This document shows, in pieces, positions 46,531 to 58,498 of a stretch of DNA of 64,000 bases (positions within the stretch are counted from its first letter, which is position 1; each line of letters starts with the position of its first letter). The stretch comes from Eleusine coracana subsp. coracana (taxonomy: Eukaryota; Streptophyta; Magnoliopsida; Poales; Poaceae). The notes beneath the pieces were generated by a model that saw nothing but the letters and a program-made list of their open reading frames with translations, made no database searches and had not been told where the DNA came from. The stretch lies in NCBI GenBank assembly GCA_032690845.1, contig CM064417.1:39128432-39192431 (forward strand). Reading direction: 5' to 3'. The position numbers and the translations under genes were made by a program.

Positions 46531-47629
46531 TGTTGGTCGTAATTACGCACCCACTTATATACCGCAAGAGGATAGTGTACAGTTGTAGCTCATTTTCCCT
46601 CAGAGTATTCCAAGGTTATCGAATCCATAGGGAATGAGCGATACTAATACTATTAAAGGGTTACTAACAGATTGCAATGGGTTGGTTGGTGTGAATGATG
46701 ACGGTGAGAAAGAGGAAGGTGAATGTTATTGAAGAGGAAACAGGATGATGAAGGATTCTCTCCTTAGGATTGGTTCACTAGCATGCAACCTTATTCTTAT
46801 CAACTCGAGTGATGACTCTAATATTCTATAAGACATGGTGGTTTCGTTCACCCCGGCTGTCACTACAGAGGCTATTAGCTCCCCACTGGTTTTTTGCACT
46901 ATGTAATAGACAGAAGTGTATTGGCCGATACACTAATGAAAGGGATAAATAGATATGCAATAAAGTTCATCATATAGATTAAATTCATCGAGAGAGTATC
47001 AACAAGTATGAGAGTTACATGACCCGATCCCCGCACCAGAGAAGAGAATATGAGACTACTCACTCATCCTTCCGCTAGACATAGCAGAGGGGTAAAAAAT
47101 AGCGCTGGAACGCGCACGAGCCGATCGGCGCAAGCGTCGCGCCGATCGGCGTGATCTCCCTTCTGGTGGATCTCGTCGGTGTTGATGAACCTCCGCCGCC
47201 AATATCCTGGAACTCTAGTTTTAATAACTGATTCTCGCGATCGCCGTCTCTCCTTGGTCGTCCCTGGCTTTTGATAATTATCTTCATTTTATACTCGACG
47301 GGATTAGGTCAACTTTCACCGACTCTAACTCATACTGGGCTGGGCCTTCATCTTTCCTGGACCGGATCGTGTGTTCGTCATCTTTTCCTCCTGCGCCGAT
47401 CGGCGCAAGGGTCGCGCCGATCGACGCAGCTCTGTATCTAGCCCATCTTCGTTACTCTTCAGCTCTTGATCCATAATTGCCCTGTTTTACACCTGTTTCC
47501 TACGATTACATCCAAAACAGAACAACTACAAATATATGCAAATATGGGGTTAAGTGTTAGTCCAAACCACCAAATTAAGACGCAAAACATCCCTTTTTGG
47601 TAGATAAAATGGGCATCTAGAAACCTCCA
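46531..47629 (-). repeat. 3' LTR (left on this strand) of the Athila-type element
   Basis: It starts TGTTGGTCGT and ends AAACCTCCA on the + strand, so it reads TG...CA on either strand. It is followed by CTGTTCCCCCACACT, the complement of a polypurine tract. It contains two 21-bp-spaced GCCGATCGGC pairs (47120/47141 and 47395/47416). Confidence 0.9.
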
Positions 47630-50600
47630 ACTGTTCCCCCACACTCAAATCATTGCTTGTCCTCGAACAATAAAAAATTTAATATGTAATAAGAATTTTC
47701 ACACTATTTCTCATGCAGTCAATCTCAATCATCATTTTTACTCGTTATCCTACCACAAAGATTTTCTCTCATCTGCTTTTAACCAATCGACATATCTTAC
47801 TTGAACTTAATCAAATTACCACAAAACTTTTTCAAAAACAATTTTAGATCTCCTCAACTCATCTTTTTGCATTGAACATCAAGCATTTGGTCTTCTCTAG
47901 GTCTCTCAAGTGTATTTCCTTTCCTCTCCTGTCTAATCAAGGATTGTATGTGGATCTTGGAGGGCTATATAACTAAATTAAACCATAAGATTAACCATGT
48001 TAACAATGTGTTCAATCATGCCTATGAAGAAAGAATTTTCTTGGAAAAGAACTTTTAATGGAGAAGAGGAATATAGAAGATCTAAAAGAAAATTCAATGA
48101 GAACAATTGACAAAGAATGAGAAATAATCAGAAATCTGCCTTCTTTGACGACCTTACTGCCTCTTAGGGAATATATTTTTTTTTCTCTTTACCCCCTTTT
48201 TTTTTTCATAATAACCTCTTTTTTTTCTTTTTGCAACAACGCCGATCAGCGCAACACTGCGTCGGTTGGCGCGGTGTATTTTTTTCTTTTCTTTCAACTC
48301 TTTTGTTATATTCCCTAATATGATCAATAATTTCTGTCTTGTATCAGCAGCGGAAATTTTCTGAATTCCCTTTTATTGAGAATATAGGTTGTATCAAGGA
48401 GGAGGGAGAAACAAAGATGTATGATTTTCATGATAGCAAGAAAATTGGATAAGAATGGCTAGAAATATAGAGATAAACAAAATAGATCATCCTTTCCTAA
48501 CTTGGTCGAAATCATGAGCAAAAAGTTGACAAAGTTACTTACAATCCACTTAGTTCAAATGTGTAGCTTGCTCTCATTCACTCGGCTATGTAGGCATATT
48601 TAGACCTTCCTTTTGCTTTAGCTTATGATGAGTCAAAAGATATTTTCACAAATACAAAGCTCAAAAATTAAGAACCAACAAATTCAAGTAATCAACCAAT
48701 CGATCATCAGAAAGACAAGATAAATATCATGGGGGAATTTCAATTTGACAATCGACACTAACTTTATTAAAGACAATGCAATAATTCAAACTACATAAAA
48801 GACCTAGAAGCAACTCTCAACATGACTCGTGACTCTCTTAAGCACACACACAAACTTAAATAAACTAGGCTCAAAACACTTAAAAACTGAGAAACTAGAC
48901 TCAAAAACACTTAAAAACTATGACTACTGGCAAAGCCCTTCCCCCACACTTAAAATTTGCAATGTCCTCATTGCAAGAGAAGAAACTCAACACACTAATC
49001 ATGCAGACCATGCCTATTCAAGACTCAGAAAATTCGTCTTATATTCCTTATGAGAAAAGTGTAGTCCGCTTCGTTCATCTTGATTATATCCTGGATTCTA
49101 CGGTCCACATCTCTTTGATTCCTGTAAGCACGATCTCTGTCTAGATACAGGCGCTCAATGTTTCTTTGGCAGACAGGACAGCAAGCAGGCGGTTGCAGGT
49201 TATGATTTTCAACCCTGTAAGGAGAGGCACTATTCAAATTCCTCCGAGTCGATCAGCGCATAGGCTAAGCCGATCGGCGCGGTGGTGTTCTTCCACCATT
49301 GCGACTTCCTCCACTTTCCTCTGCATTACCATTAACTCTTGTTGAAGTTTCTGTTGCCCTGTCATTACTGCATTCTACAAGTGTTTCCTGATTTTCGAAC
49401 TTAGGACTACCAAAGCTTCTTCGCATATCAAAATCATCGCTAAAATCTCCAGGCACACTAGGATCACCGCTTTCCAAAGTTTCCAAATAGTATGACGTAT
49501 AGTCGCTATCCCATTCGGAATAATTCTGAATTGGCTTGCCCGATAGTCTAGCAGATCTATGAACCTCTGGTGTAGTCTTACACTTCCTTGCAGCAGTTTC
49601 TTCGTCTTCACTTGGCAGAGCCGTCAGATGAATAAATTCAACCATCTTCAGATCGTGCCGATCGGCTCCAGTGTCGCGCCGATCGGCGCAGCCAGCAGCT
49701 TCCTTCATATACTCATCTAACTACTCTAGATTACGCTCACGGATCACCTTATTCTGCTGCCTTCGTAAAATCTCATCATTAAGTGTCCTTCCTCCAGGAA
49801 CTGCGCGACAACCATCATCATATATTAAATCTCTAGGTATGAAAGCTGAATCTTCTGCCAATTGGAGTTCAACCTTGCGCTGAAGATCTTTAGTATAAAA
49901 GAAACACTTGCAACCCTCAATAAAACTGTTCCTATGAATCTTATTTTCTTGAAAACTTTTCCAATCGGTAAGAACCTTGGGAAAGGATTCATCCCTTCTA
50001 GCTTGAAGATCCGTCTCCGCATCCTGCTGGTACAGAGCTTCTTCGACTTCCTCTCGCAGCTTGTGTTCATACTTGGCGGCAATGTCATGTTCACTACAAA
50101 GTCAGCACCTATGAATTGTGAGGGCGCTCTCTTCATCTAGCTCTTCCTTCTCTTGCTCAGTTAATGATCTTTCGAAAGATAGGAAATCCTCATATGACAA
50201 GGGTTAGCAACATCAAGAAGACTTTCCATGGTATACCTTTGAGAAACTACTTCACTTTCAATAGGTGCTACAGATTTTCCTTTGCGCATCAATACTCTTT
50301 TCATCATCTGCCGAAGTTCATTGTCCATCTTCACCTTATCGGCGTTCCACGCGTCAGCTTCACTTTTCTTCATGAATTTCTTCCGCAGATCTGACCAGAC
50401 GAGGGGATCATCTTGTGTTGGTGTCAACACTTCGTCGACTTCTTCCCAGGGCCAATTTGCAGAGGGCTGAGGAAATCCGCCGCCGAGCCGATCGGCTCTA
50501 GAGTCGTGCCGATCAGCACAGAGGTCGCGCCGATCGGCGCCGCCTTCCATCGCTTCTGCTCTTAGGGTTTGTTCTGGTGACGATGTAATACGAGTTGATC

Positions 50601-50880
50601 CGTGGGTTTGCTGTCCCCTCACATTTGTATCCCTTGATTTCCAATTGGACTAGGACTCTTTCTCTTATTCGTGGAATTTAACGAGTCTTAAAAAGGCAAG
50701 GTCCACTCAAAAACAAAAAGGACTCTGTCACGTCGATCGGTGCAGGGCTGCGCCGATCGGCGCAGCACGCGCCGATCGGCGCGGTACACTAAATTGCTAA
50801 ATCATAAAAAGAAAAACTACGGAAATTAAAATACATACAAGCTTTTGTTTTACGTCGTTAAGCTCGACCACATGGGGTAC
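47630..50880 (-). other. Region between integrase and 3' LTR of the Athila-type element
   Basis: Athila elements often carry an env-like ORF here. This copy has only short minus-strand frames. The first, 50622-50161, includes WPWEEVDEVLTPTQDDPLVW and a Lys-rich part. The others are 50136-49825 and 49708-49265, the last acidic with ADRRDTGADRHD. No signal peptide or membrane segment was seen, so an envelope role cannot be supported. 47630-49240 is AT-rich and non-coding. GCCGATCGGC words at 48241, 49248, 49657, 50487 and 50732 produce the ADRRD/ADRHD repeats in translation. Confidence 0.55.
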
Positions 50881-52186
50881 TAAGCATTGGAATACACATC
50901 AAAAGATTTCAATTCAAATGTGTCGGGTTCTAGGTATACCTTTAGACGTTGTCCGTCCACCGTGTACTTGTTTCTCTTGCCATCCGTTAGGATCACCGCT
51001 CCCGAAGGTAACACCATATTAACAAGATAAGGTCCCTCCCATTTGCTTCGCAGTTTGCCTTTACCAAATAATCTGAATCACGAATTAAATAGGAGCACCC
51101 GATCTCCTTCCTTGAATTCCTTCTTCAAAAGCTTCTTATCATACCACTTCTTTGTTTCCTCTTTGTATATGGCTGCATTTTCATATGCACGCAATCTCAT
51201 CTCTTCCAATTCACTTATTTGTATCTTCCTTTTCATGCCAGCGGCATCAAGATCCAAATTCATTTCCTTTATAGCCCAATAAGCCTTATGTTCCAATTCC
51301 ACCGGTAAGTGACACGATTTCCCATAGACGAATTGATATGGTGTCATACCAATCGGTGTCTTGAATGTCGTCCTATATGCCCATAACGCTCCATTAAGCT
51401 TTGTGGCCCAATCTTTTCCTTCCTTTATAACAATCTTCTGTAGAATTCCCTTTAATTGCTTATTTGAAGTTTCTGCTTGTCCATTTGTCTGGGGATGGTA
51501 GGCGGTTCCAATTCTATGTTCAACTCCAGATTTAGTTAAAAACCTAGTAAATTCTCTTCCTGTAAAATGGGATCCTCCATCTGTAATTATTATCCTCAGT
51601 ACCCCGTACCTAGGAAATATCTGCTCCTAAAGTATACTCCTTGATTCCCTTGTAGTATTAGCCTAGCATACCATTGCTTCGACCCACTTGGAGACATAAT
51701 CAACGACAACCAATATGTACTCGAAACCATGAGAATTCACAAAGGGTCCCATAAAATCCATACCCCAAACATCAAAGATATCGACTTGAAGATTAGAATT
51801 AAGAGACATTACATTCCTACCGTTAACATTCCCTATTCGTTGGCATTGAGCACATGTTGCAACATACCTTTTTGCATCTTCATGCATAGTAGGCCGATAG
51901 AATCCACTCGCCCAACCTTTGCCTACGTTCTGAAGTAGCCATAGTGTCCCCCAAAATCCGAAGAATGACATTTTGCTAAAATGCTTGCTCTTTCTTCTCT
52001 GGGTACACATCTCTGTACTGCTTCGTCCTCGCAATACCTATACAAGTATGGGTCGGCCCATATAAATTTTCTCATTTCACTCTTAACTCTTTTCCTAGTG
52101 TTCTTGTTCATCAGATCAGTTTGTCCCTTGAAACCTTTGATAATATCCATCATCCAGTTCTCTCTACAATCAAATGCGGCAAACAA
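50881..52186 (-). pseudogene. Integrase region of the Athila-type element, broken
   Basis: Minus-strand frames carry the zinc-binding region (SDFGGHYGYFRT, then CAQCQRIGN in another frame) and the first catalytic Asp block (VWGMDFMGPF, VVVDYVSKWVEAMVC). They also carry ITDGGSHF and TNGQAETSNKQLKG (second Asp and Glu region, about 51490-51590), and the C-terminal part TPYQFVYGKSCHLPVELEHK to GDRVLLFNS. Frames change near 51970 and stops occur near 51610, 51660 and 51076. The order matches Gypsy integrases, which insert the DNA copy into the genome. Confidence 0.75.
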
Positions 52187-53770
52187 CTACTCTTGTCGCA
52201 TTTCATCTCTTATTGGCTCAGTTGATGGTGATTCAAGACGAGATAAATGATCCGCTACAGAATTTTCTACTCCTTTCTTATCTCTTATCTCCAAATCAAA
52301 TTCTTGCAGCATCAATACCCATCGCATTAACCGAGGCTTAGACTCCTTCTTTGAAACCAAGTATCTTATAGCAGCATGATCAGTATATACAATCACCTTA
52401 GAATTTAGAATGTAGGATCTAAACTTCTCAAAAGCAAATATAACAGCTAACATCTCTTTCTCAGTTGTTGCATAATTGATTTGCGCCTCATTCAAAGTTT
52501 TGCTAGCATAATAAATAGCATGCACTTTACCTTCCTTCCGTTGTCCAAGAACAGCTCCAACTGCATAGTCACTTGCATCACACATAATTTCAAAAGGTAA
52601 ACTCCAATCAGGTGGCTGCATAACGGGTGCAGAGCATAGAGCTTCCTTTAATCTTCTGAAGGCCGGGAGTCTTTCCTGATCCATAGAAAATCCTGTATCT
52701 TGCTTTAACAGTTCTGTCAGGGGTTTAGCAATCTTTGAATAATCCTTAACAAATCTGTGATAGAAGTTGGCATGTCCAAGAAAACTCCTCAAAGTTGTAA
52801 GATCAGTAGGGGGAGGTAATTTCTCAACTGTAGATACCTTTACCTTATCAACCTCTATCCTTCTTTTTGATATGACATGACCAAGTACTATCCCTTCTGT
52901 TACCATGAAGTGACACTTCTCCCAATTAAGAACTAAGTCTCATTCAACACACCTTTTCAAAACCTTCTCCAAATTCCTTGCTAATCTTTCAAGCATCTCA
53001 TCAATGAACGGAAGAGGATAGTGATTTTTCTTTGTCACTTTGTTCAAACTTCTATAATCTATGCACATTCTCCATCCAGTTACAGTCCTTTGTGGGATCA
53101 ACTCATTGTTCTCGTTAGGCACTGCTGTCAACCCTCCTTTCTTGGGTACACAATGCACTGGACTAACCCATTCACTATCAGCAACTGGGTAGATCATACC
53201 TGCATTAAGCAGCTTCAAAATCTCCTTTTTAACCAGTGACTTCATTGATTCCTTCAACCTTCGCATCCCTTTAACCACTGGTTTAGTATTCTCCTCCCAG
53301 TTAATCTTGTGGGTGCAAAATGCGGGGCTGATTCCCTTGATATCATCCAATGTGTAACCAATGGCCTTCTTATACCTTTTAAGCACAACAAGAAGCCTCT
53401 CTGTTTCTTCTTTTGTTAGGGCGTTGTTCACAATAACTGGATATGTTCTATTCTTTCCTAGATATTCATAGTGTAGCTCCTTCAGAAGTTCCTTCTGTTC
53501 CACTTCTGGCGCTTCGTCTGGATCCAGCTCCCCGAGAGGTTCAAAATCAGGATTTTCCTGGTTGAGCCAATCGGCGCAATGGTCGCGCCGATCGGCGCTG
53601 GCAGTATGATTGAGCCGATCGACGCAAGGGTTGCGCCGATCGGCGCTGGCAATATACTTGTCAGTTCCATGCATGATGTGGTCCAGTGGGTCTCCCATAT
53701 CCATCCCTATCCTCTTGTCTTCCTCTGGGCAGAATTCCTGATAGTAAGAAGTCTTGATGAGACGGATCAT
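52187..53770 (-). pseudogene. Reverse transcriptase/RNase H region of the Athila-type element with catalytic-core deletion
   Basis: The N-terminal RT part (53770-52985) includes INWEENTKPVVKGMRRL, EWVSPVHCVPKKGG and GWRMCIDYRSLNKVTKKNHY. It stops matching the family at FIDEMLERLA. The next residues, NLEKVLKRC, normally lie about 85 residues further on, so the segment with both catalytic Asp blocks is absent. After TGA at 52938-52940 the frame continues into MVTEGIVLGHVIS (52906) and RNase H. RNase H has CDASDYAVGAVLGQ, TTEKEMLAVIFA and VYTDHAAIRYL and looks intact. The copy cannot copy RNA by itself. Two ADRR-type repeats (53566-53644) interrupt the region before RT. Confidence 0.85.
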
Positions 53771-53840
53771 TAAATTGAAATTGCACTTCTTCCTCTCCTA
53801 GGTGTAGCGTGATTTGACCTTTCCCAGCATCCAGAACAAC

Positions 53841-54221
53841 TTATACTAATCTTAAGAATGGTCTTCCCAGAATGATATCTTCAACCCCAGTTTCTTTATT
53901 GTCTAGAACGAAGAAATCTATCGGCCTTGTTTTCGAGCTGATCTCAATTTTGACATTCTTGATCACTCCTAGTGGCTTGGGTTTCCTACCATCTGCCATG
54001 ATCAGCTCAAGTTCAGTCCCTATCAGCCGCTGTTGAGTTCCATAAGGCATGCTCATGAATGCATCATAAGTCATCAAGCTGACATGGGAGCTAAAGTCAC
54101 ACAAGGCTTTTGGAAATTTCTTCCCCGATATCTCACAGGGTATGTACGGTTCTTCTTTTTCCTCTTCAGTGACACCTACAGCATACACACCACATAATCC
54201 TTCGTAGGGGGGATGGCTCAA
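53841..54221 (-). pseudogene. Retropepsin region of the Athila-type element with altered active site
   Basis: The frame reads PYIPCEISGKKFPKALCDFS, SHVSLMTYDAF, then VEDIILGRPFL. Retroviral-type aspartic proteases carry D[ST]G, and Athila copies usually carry a DLG-like triplet after the ALC. Here it is D-F-S, so the Gly is lost. The frame is shifted relative to gag near 54222, where gag-frame translation runs into TAG at 54166. Confidence 0.65.
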
Positions 54222-55461
54222 AGCAACTGTCTAGCAATCTCTTTGCTTGTTTCACCTCTGTTCCATCGAGCTCTATATCATCCTTGTAAAGCTTTCCTAA
54301 AACTCTCCCAATAATCTCTTGATCGAAAACTTCTGACTTGAGGCAATTACTTGGAAAATTATACTCAATTCCGGCTTTGGAGGCGTCTTGCGGACTGAAG
54401 GATCTTCTCATATTGAGCAATTCTTGCAAAAAATCAATGGGAATCCGGTCCATTGGCTCAAATTCGTCAAGTGGTTTAGCATCCCCCTTTGGTTTAGCGA
54501 AGTTCCCTTCAAATTCCTTCAGGTGGTTGTCTAGAATTGCCGCTTCTATCTTGGTATATTCCTTGCTACTTGATGGAGTCATCAGGGTGATCGATTCTCC
54601 TGTTGTCGCGACTACGCCGATCGGCTCAGAGACTGCGCCGATCGGCGCACACGTCAGATCCACAGAGGCGAGTCCGATTGGCTTTATTTCTTTGAATTGC
54701 TCCGAAGTAATCATTGGTCTACTCTCGAACATCAAGATCTATTCAGCTGGTGACTCTTCCTTCTTCATAACTTCTGGGCATTGTCGATTTGGTTCTAGAT
54801 ATTTTTCCCAATGCTTGTGCAAAGCTTCATTCTCGGCAATTTTGCCTAACAATTCGATCCCTACCTTGGCTGTCAACCTCAAAAAACTTCCTCCGGCCGA
54901 TCCATCCAAATGCATCCTTGATGCCTTGTTTATGGCCATGTAGAAGGTTTGAGTGCACATATTCTCATCAATGCCAAGGTCAGGTCCTTGTTTCAACAAT
55001 GTTTGAACATGCGTCCAGGCTTTCGTGAGAGATTCTTCATCTTCTTGTAAGAAGTTCACCACTTCCCTTCTCAACTTCTGCACCTTTGACAAAGGAAAAT
55101 AGTGGAGACAAAAATTTCCAACTAACTCACTCCACTTACCTTTTGCTTCTCGAGATGCTGCCTTGTGCCACTCTTTGGCTTTTCCTCCCAAAGAGAACGG
55201 GAAAAGCAGCCACCTATAACGATCTCGAGGCACTCCTTCATGATGGAATGTTTGGCAAAGTGCCTCCAAATCTTGTAAGTGAGTATACGGGTTCTCCTCT
55301 TTCGCTCTAAAGAACTTGTTTGCTTCAGCCATGCTAATGATAATAGGGTTCAACACATACGAGGAGGCCGTGGCCTTTTCATATGAGGGTTAAGGCACCA
55401 GCACGTCTGGAGATGGTAGAAAAAGTTCCCTGAGCGTCCGAGAAGGTCCTGTCGTACTCAT
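54166..55461 (-). pseudogene. gag of the Athila-type element, two in-frame stops
   Basis: From ATG 55461 (MSTTGPSRTLRELFLPSPDV) one frame runs to 54166, interrupted by TAA at 55390-55392 and TAG at 54739-54741. It has the retrotransposon gag domain (FFRAKEENPYTHLQDLEALC, LLFPFSLGGKAKEWHKA, KWSELVGNFCLHYFPLSKVQ). The C-terminal part runs through EPMDRIPIDFLQELLNMRRS. The TAG interrupts SPAE|ILMFESRP, consistent with an original CAG. A 21-bp-spaced word pair (54616/54637) is translated in this frame as part of PIGAVSEPIGVV. Confidence 0.8.
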
Positions 55462-55556
55462 CCTAAAAATTCACACAAAACACAAAAACAAAAATAACTA
55501 GAAAAGAGAGGATTAGACGTTAGTAAAATATTAATAGTAAAAGAGCTGGCTTGTTC

Positions 55557-55574
55557 CCCGACAACGGCGCCAGA
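55557..55574 (-). other. Primer-binding site, tRNA-Asp type
   Basis: On the minus strand TGGCGCCGTTGTCGGGGA lies nine bases inside the 5' LTR end, as in Athila elements. Confidence 0.8.
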
Positions 55575-55583
55575 AAAAGGGCT

Positions 55584-56676
55584 TGTTGGTCATAATTACG
55601 CACCCATTTATATACTGCAAGAGGACGGTGTACAGTTGTAGCTCTTTTTCCCTCAGAGTATTCCAAGGTTATCGAATCCATAGGGAACGAGCGGAACTAA
55701 TACTATTAAAGGGTTACTAACAGATTGCAATGGGTTGGTTGGTGTGAATGAGGACGGTGAGAAAGAGGAAGGTGAATGTTGTTGAAGAGGAAATAGGATG
55801 ATGAAGGATTCTCTTCTTAGGATTGGTTCACTAGCATGCAACCTTTTTCTTATCAACTCAAGTGATGACTCTAATATTCTACAAGACATGGTGGTTTCGT
55901 TCACCCCGGCTGTCTCTATAGAGGCTATTAGCTCCCCACTGGTTTCTTGCACTGTGTAATGGGCAAAAGTGTATTGGCCGATACACTAATGAAAGGGATA
56001 GATAGATGTGCAATAAAGTTCATCACATAGATTAAATTCATCGAGAGAGTATCAACAAGTATGAGAGTTACATGACCAGATCCCCGCACCAGAGAGGAGA
56101 ATATGAGACTACTCACTCATCCTTCCGCTAGACATAGCAGAGGGGTGAGAAATAGCGCTGGAACGTTCACGAGCCGATCGGCGCAAGCGTCGCGCCGATC
56201 GGCGCGACCTCCCTTCTGGTGGATCTCGTCGATGTGGACGAACCTCCGCTGCCAATATCCTGGAACCCTAGTTTTAATAACTAATTCTCCTGATCGTCAT
56301 CTCTCCTTGGTTGTCCCTGGCTTTTGATAATTATCTTCCTTTTATACTTGACGGGATTAGGTCAACTTCCACCGACTCTAACTCATACTAGGCTGGGCCT
56401 TCATCTTTCCTGGACCGGATCGTGTTTTTGTCATCTTTTCCTCCTACGCCGATCGGCGCAAGGGTCGCGCCGTTCGGCGCGGCTCCGTATCTAACCCATC
56501 TTCATTACTCTTTAGCTCTTTATCCATAATTGCCCTGTTTTACACCTGTTTCCTATGATTACATCCAAAACAGAACAACTACAAATATATGCAAATATGA
56601 GGTTAATTGTTAGTCCAAATCACCAAATTAAGACGCAAAACATCCCTTTTTGGTAGATAAAATGGGCATCTAGAAA
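55584..56676 (-). repeat. 5' LTR (right on this strand) of the Athila-type element, outer end truncated
   Basis: Aligns with 46531-47623 throughout and ends GGGCATCTAGAAA, then joins target DNA TTGCATGGTAATTA. The last 6 bp present in the other LTR (CCTCCA) are missing. It contains word pairs at 56173/56194 and 56448/56469. Confidence 0.9.
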
Positions 56677-58498
56677 TTGCATGGTAATTAGGACTCCTTT
56701 GTGACTAGTATGCCTTGCATCCATGCATGTGTAAATAACTAAAAGAAAAACACATAAAAATGAGTCAATGTCTAACCCATCCAAGATAGCTCTAAGCAAG
56801 GGGGAGTGCTTGAGATGGTGGTTTGGCTTCTCTCAAGGCAAGGGTATGGCTTATAGTGAGTAAGCTTGGGAGGGGTTCAAACTTCACATTGTTAGGTTTC
56901 CTTTGTGTCTTGTTTAGTATTATTTGCATTCACATGGCATGTTTACTTTCATAGCATATGTAAAATGCTTGTCGCATGCATCATATAAGAAACATAAAGA
57001 AGGCTTGTCATATTTTGAGATATTTGTGCCTCATGTTCTATATGAGATTACATCTCCGCAAGTGTGACCAAAGGAAAGGGTTGTGCTTCATGACCATTGA
57101 GCAAGATCTTTTGATCTCCGAGGTTAAACCCACTCGCGCGGTTCATGGACTAAGGCTCATACATACCCATTTGGCTCTTATTCACTTTGGTTCTTATTTG
57201 CTCGATTCTTTATTTGGCATTTGCAAAAATTATAAGGCAATAGAGAGCCACTATTTGAAAAGGAGTGTTTGAGAGTTCCCTTCATATTCCAAGTGCAGTG
57301 TTTTGATGAGTGTTAAGTAAGGGCACTTGGAAAAATGAAGAATTTCCGTATTTCAGCGAAAACCTGGATGTGACCGTACAGTCCGGTCTGTGCCTTGTGC
57401 ACAGTTGCTTCGAGAAAATAGGAAATGAGACTGGACAAAACCTTCTCTAATGATCGGACAGTCCGGTCTACGTAAGTTATGTTCATTCAAATTTCCAAAA
57501 TTCCTGAAGTGACCGGACCGTACGATGTAAAGAGCGGACCGTCCGGTCACCTCGTTTGATCGCGCGTTGCAGTTCTGAATCTGAGCCGTTGATCTGTTTC
57601 GTGTTGATCTCAGCCGTTCGTTTCAGATTGAATGAGGTCAAAATCCTTGTCTCCTTCCCTGTTTGACCCCCGATGCCGAGACTTCTCCCAGGACACACCG
57701 CCGTCGCTCCTTCCGACGCCATCGCCGCCCGCCTCCTCACCGAAGCCGAGCCCCCGTCGATGAGCCTCACCTCGCCGCGTCACTGCTTGTTTGCTCATGC
57801 ATAGCCACCTGCCGTCACCCCTGCTCCCGCACTGCCTCAGTCGCGCCCGCGCACAAGGCGACCGAGCCGCGTCGCCGCCGAGCAGCTCGCTGTCACGCGC
57901 CTCGCCGTCGGCCCCCTGTAGCATCGCCTCTGCCTCCACCTGCGCGCACGAACGCCCACTGAGCTGCAGCAACTCCTCTCACCCACCTCGCCGAGCTCCA
58001 CCAATTGAGAGAAAGTTGCCTCCTTTACTGTTCATTGGCGTTCCTCGGCAATCGGCCGTGTTCCTGGCATTGGTCGTCATCAATTCTCTAGGGTATTATG
58101 CCATTATCTCTCCATTAGAGTAGTTGCGTTAATTGATGCAATTAGATTAACTGTCCCTGGTTAGTTGCATTAATTAGGTAATTAGCTCAGCCTAGGCTGC
58201 AATTAATTCCATGCTTATTTGTTAAATTGTATGTCTAGGGTTTGTTTCTTGTTTAGTCTATAGTTAGATTTATTGCCTATTATTTGACTGCATACTAGAT
58301 GACTCGCACCAGCCACATATAGTTGATGATCACTATTGTTACTTTGCATATTTGTCTAGTGATCATGTCCTTCATCTCAGTGCTAGGATTTTTATTGCGC
58401 ATTCTTACCTAGCGGTGCTTTGCTTGTAGATTTATATAGGGTCTGTGCTTATCCTTTCTATACCTACGTGCGTGCAGTGTCACTTGTCAGCAGTAGAG
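56677..58498 (+). other. Internal non-coding region of the SIRE-like element between the Athila insertion and the second ORF
   Basis: 56677-57010 matches post-gag sequence at 1641-1971. 57350-57560 has GACCGGAC/GTCCGGTC words also seen in the LTR. 57610-57975 is GC-rich and leader-like, with short frames rich in Pro, Ala and Arg that look like the 5' end of a cellular transcript. 58100-58490 is AT-rich and ends with GCGTGCAGTG before the second ORF's ATG. Confidence 0.5.

Larger units (their letters stand above)
46531..56676 (-). mobile_element. Athila-type Gypsy LTR retrotransposon, 10.1 kb, defective
   Basis: The LTRs are 46531-47629 and 55584-56676, in minus-strand orientation. The primer-binding site TGGCGCCGTTGTCGGGGA (minus strand, about 55557-55574) is of the tRNA-Asp type typical of Athila. 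Minus-strand order is gag, protease, RT/RNase H, integrase, then a long 3' region, all with stops or shifts. The LTRs look about 95% identical over their first 250 bp. Inserted in the post-gag region of the SIRE-like element. The left junction is ACTTGAAGAT|TGTTGG. On the right, the last 6 bp of the LTR (CCTCCA) and about 112 bp of target are missing. GCCGATCGGC words occur throughout. Confidence 0.9.

Noticed and set aside
46531..56676. Endogenous pararetrovirus or true envelope-bearing retrovirus
   Set aside because: The element has LTRs, a tRNA-Asp-type primer site and Gypsy order; the post-integrase region shows no signal peptide or membrane segment, so an envelope claim is not supported.
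57483..57972. Minus-strand ORFs in the GC-rich segment
   Set aside because: No domain or motif; composition effect of a leader-like GC-rich region.
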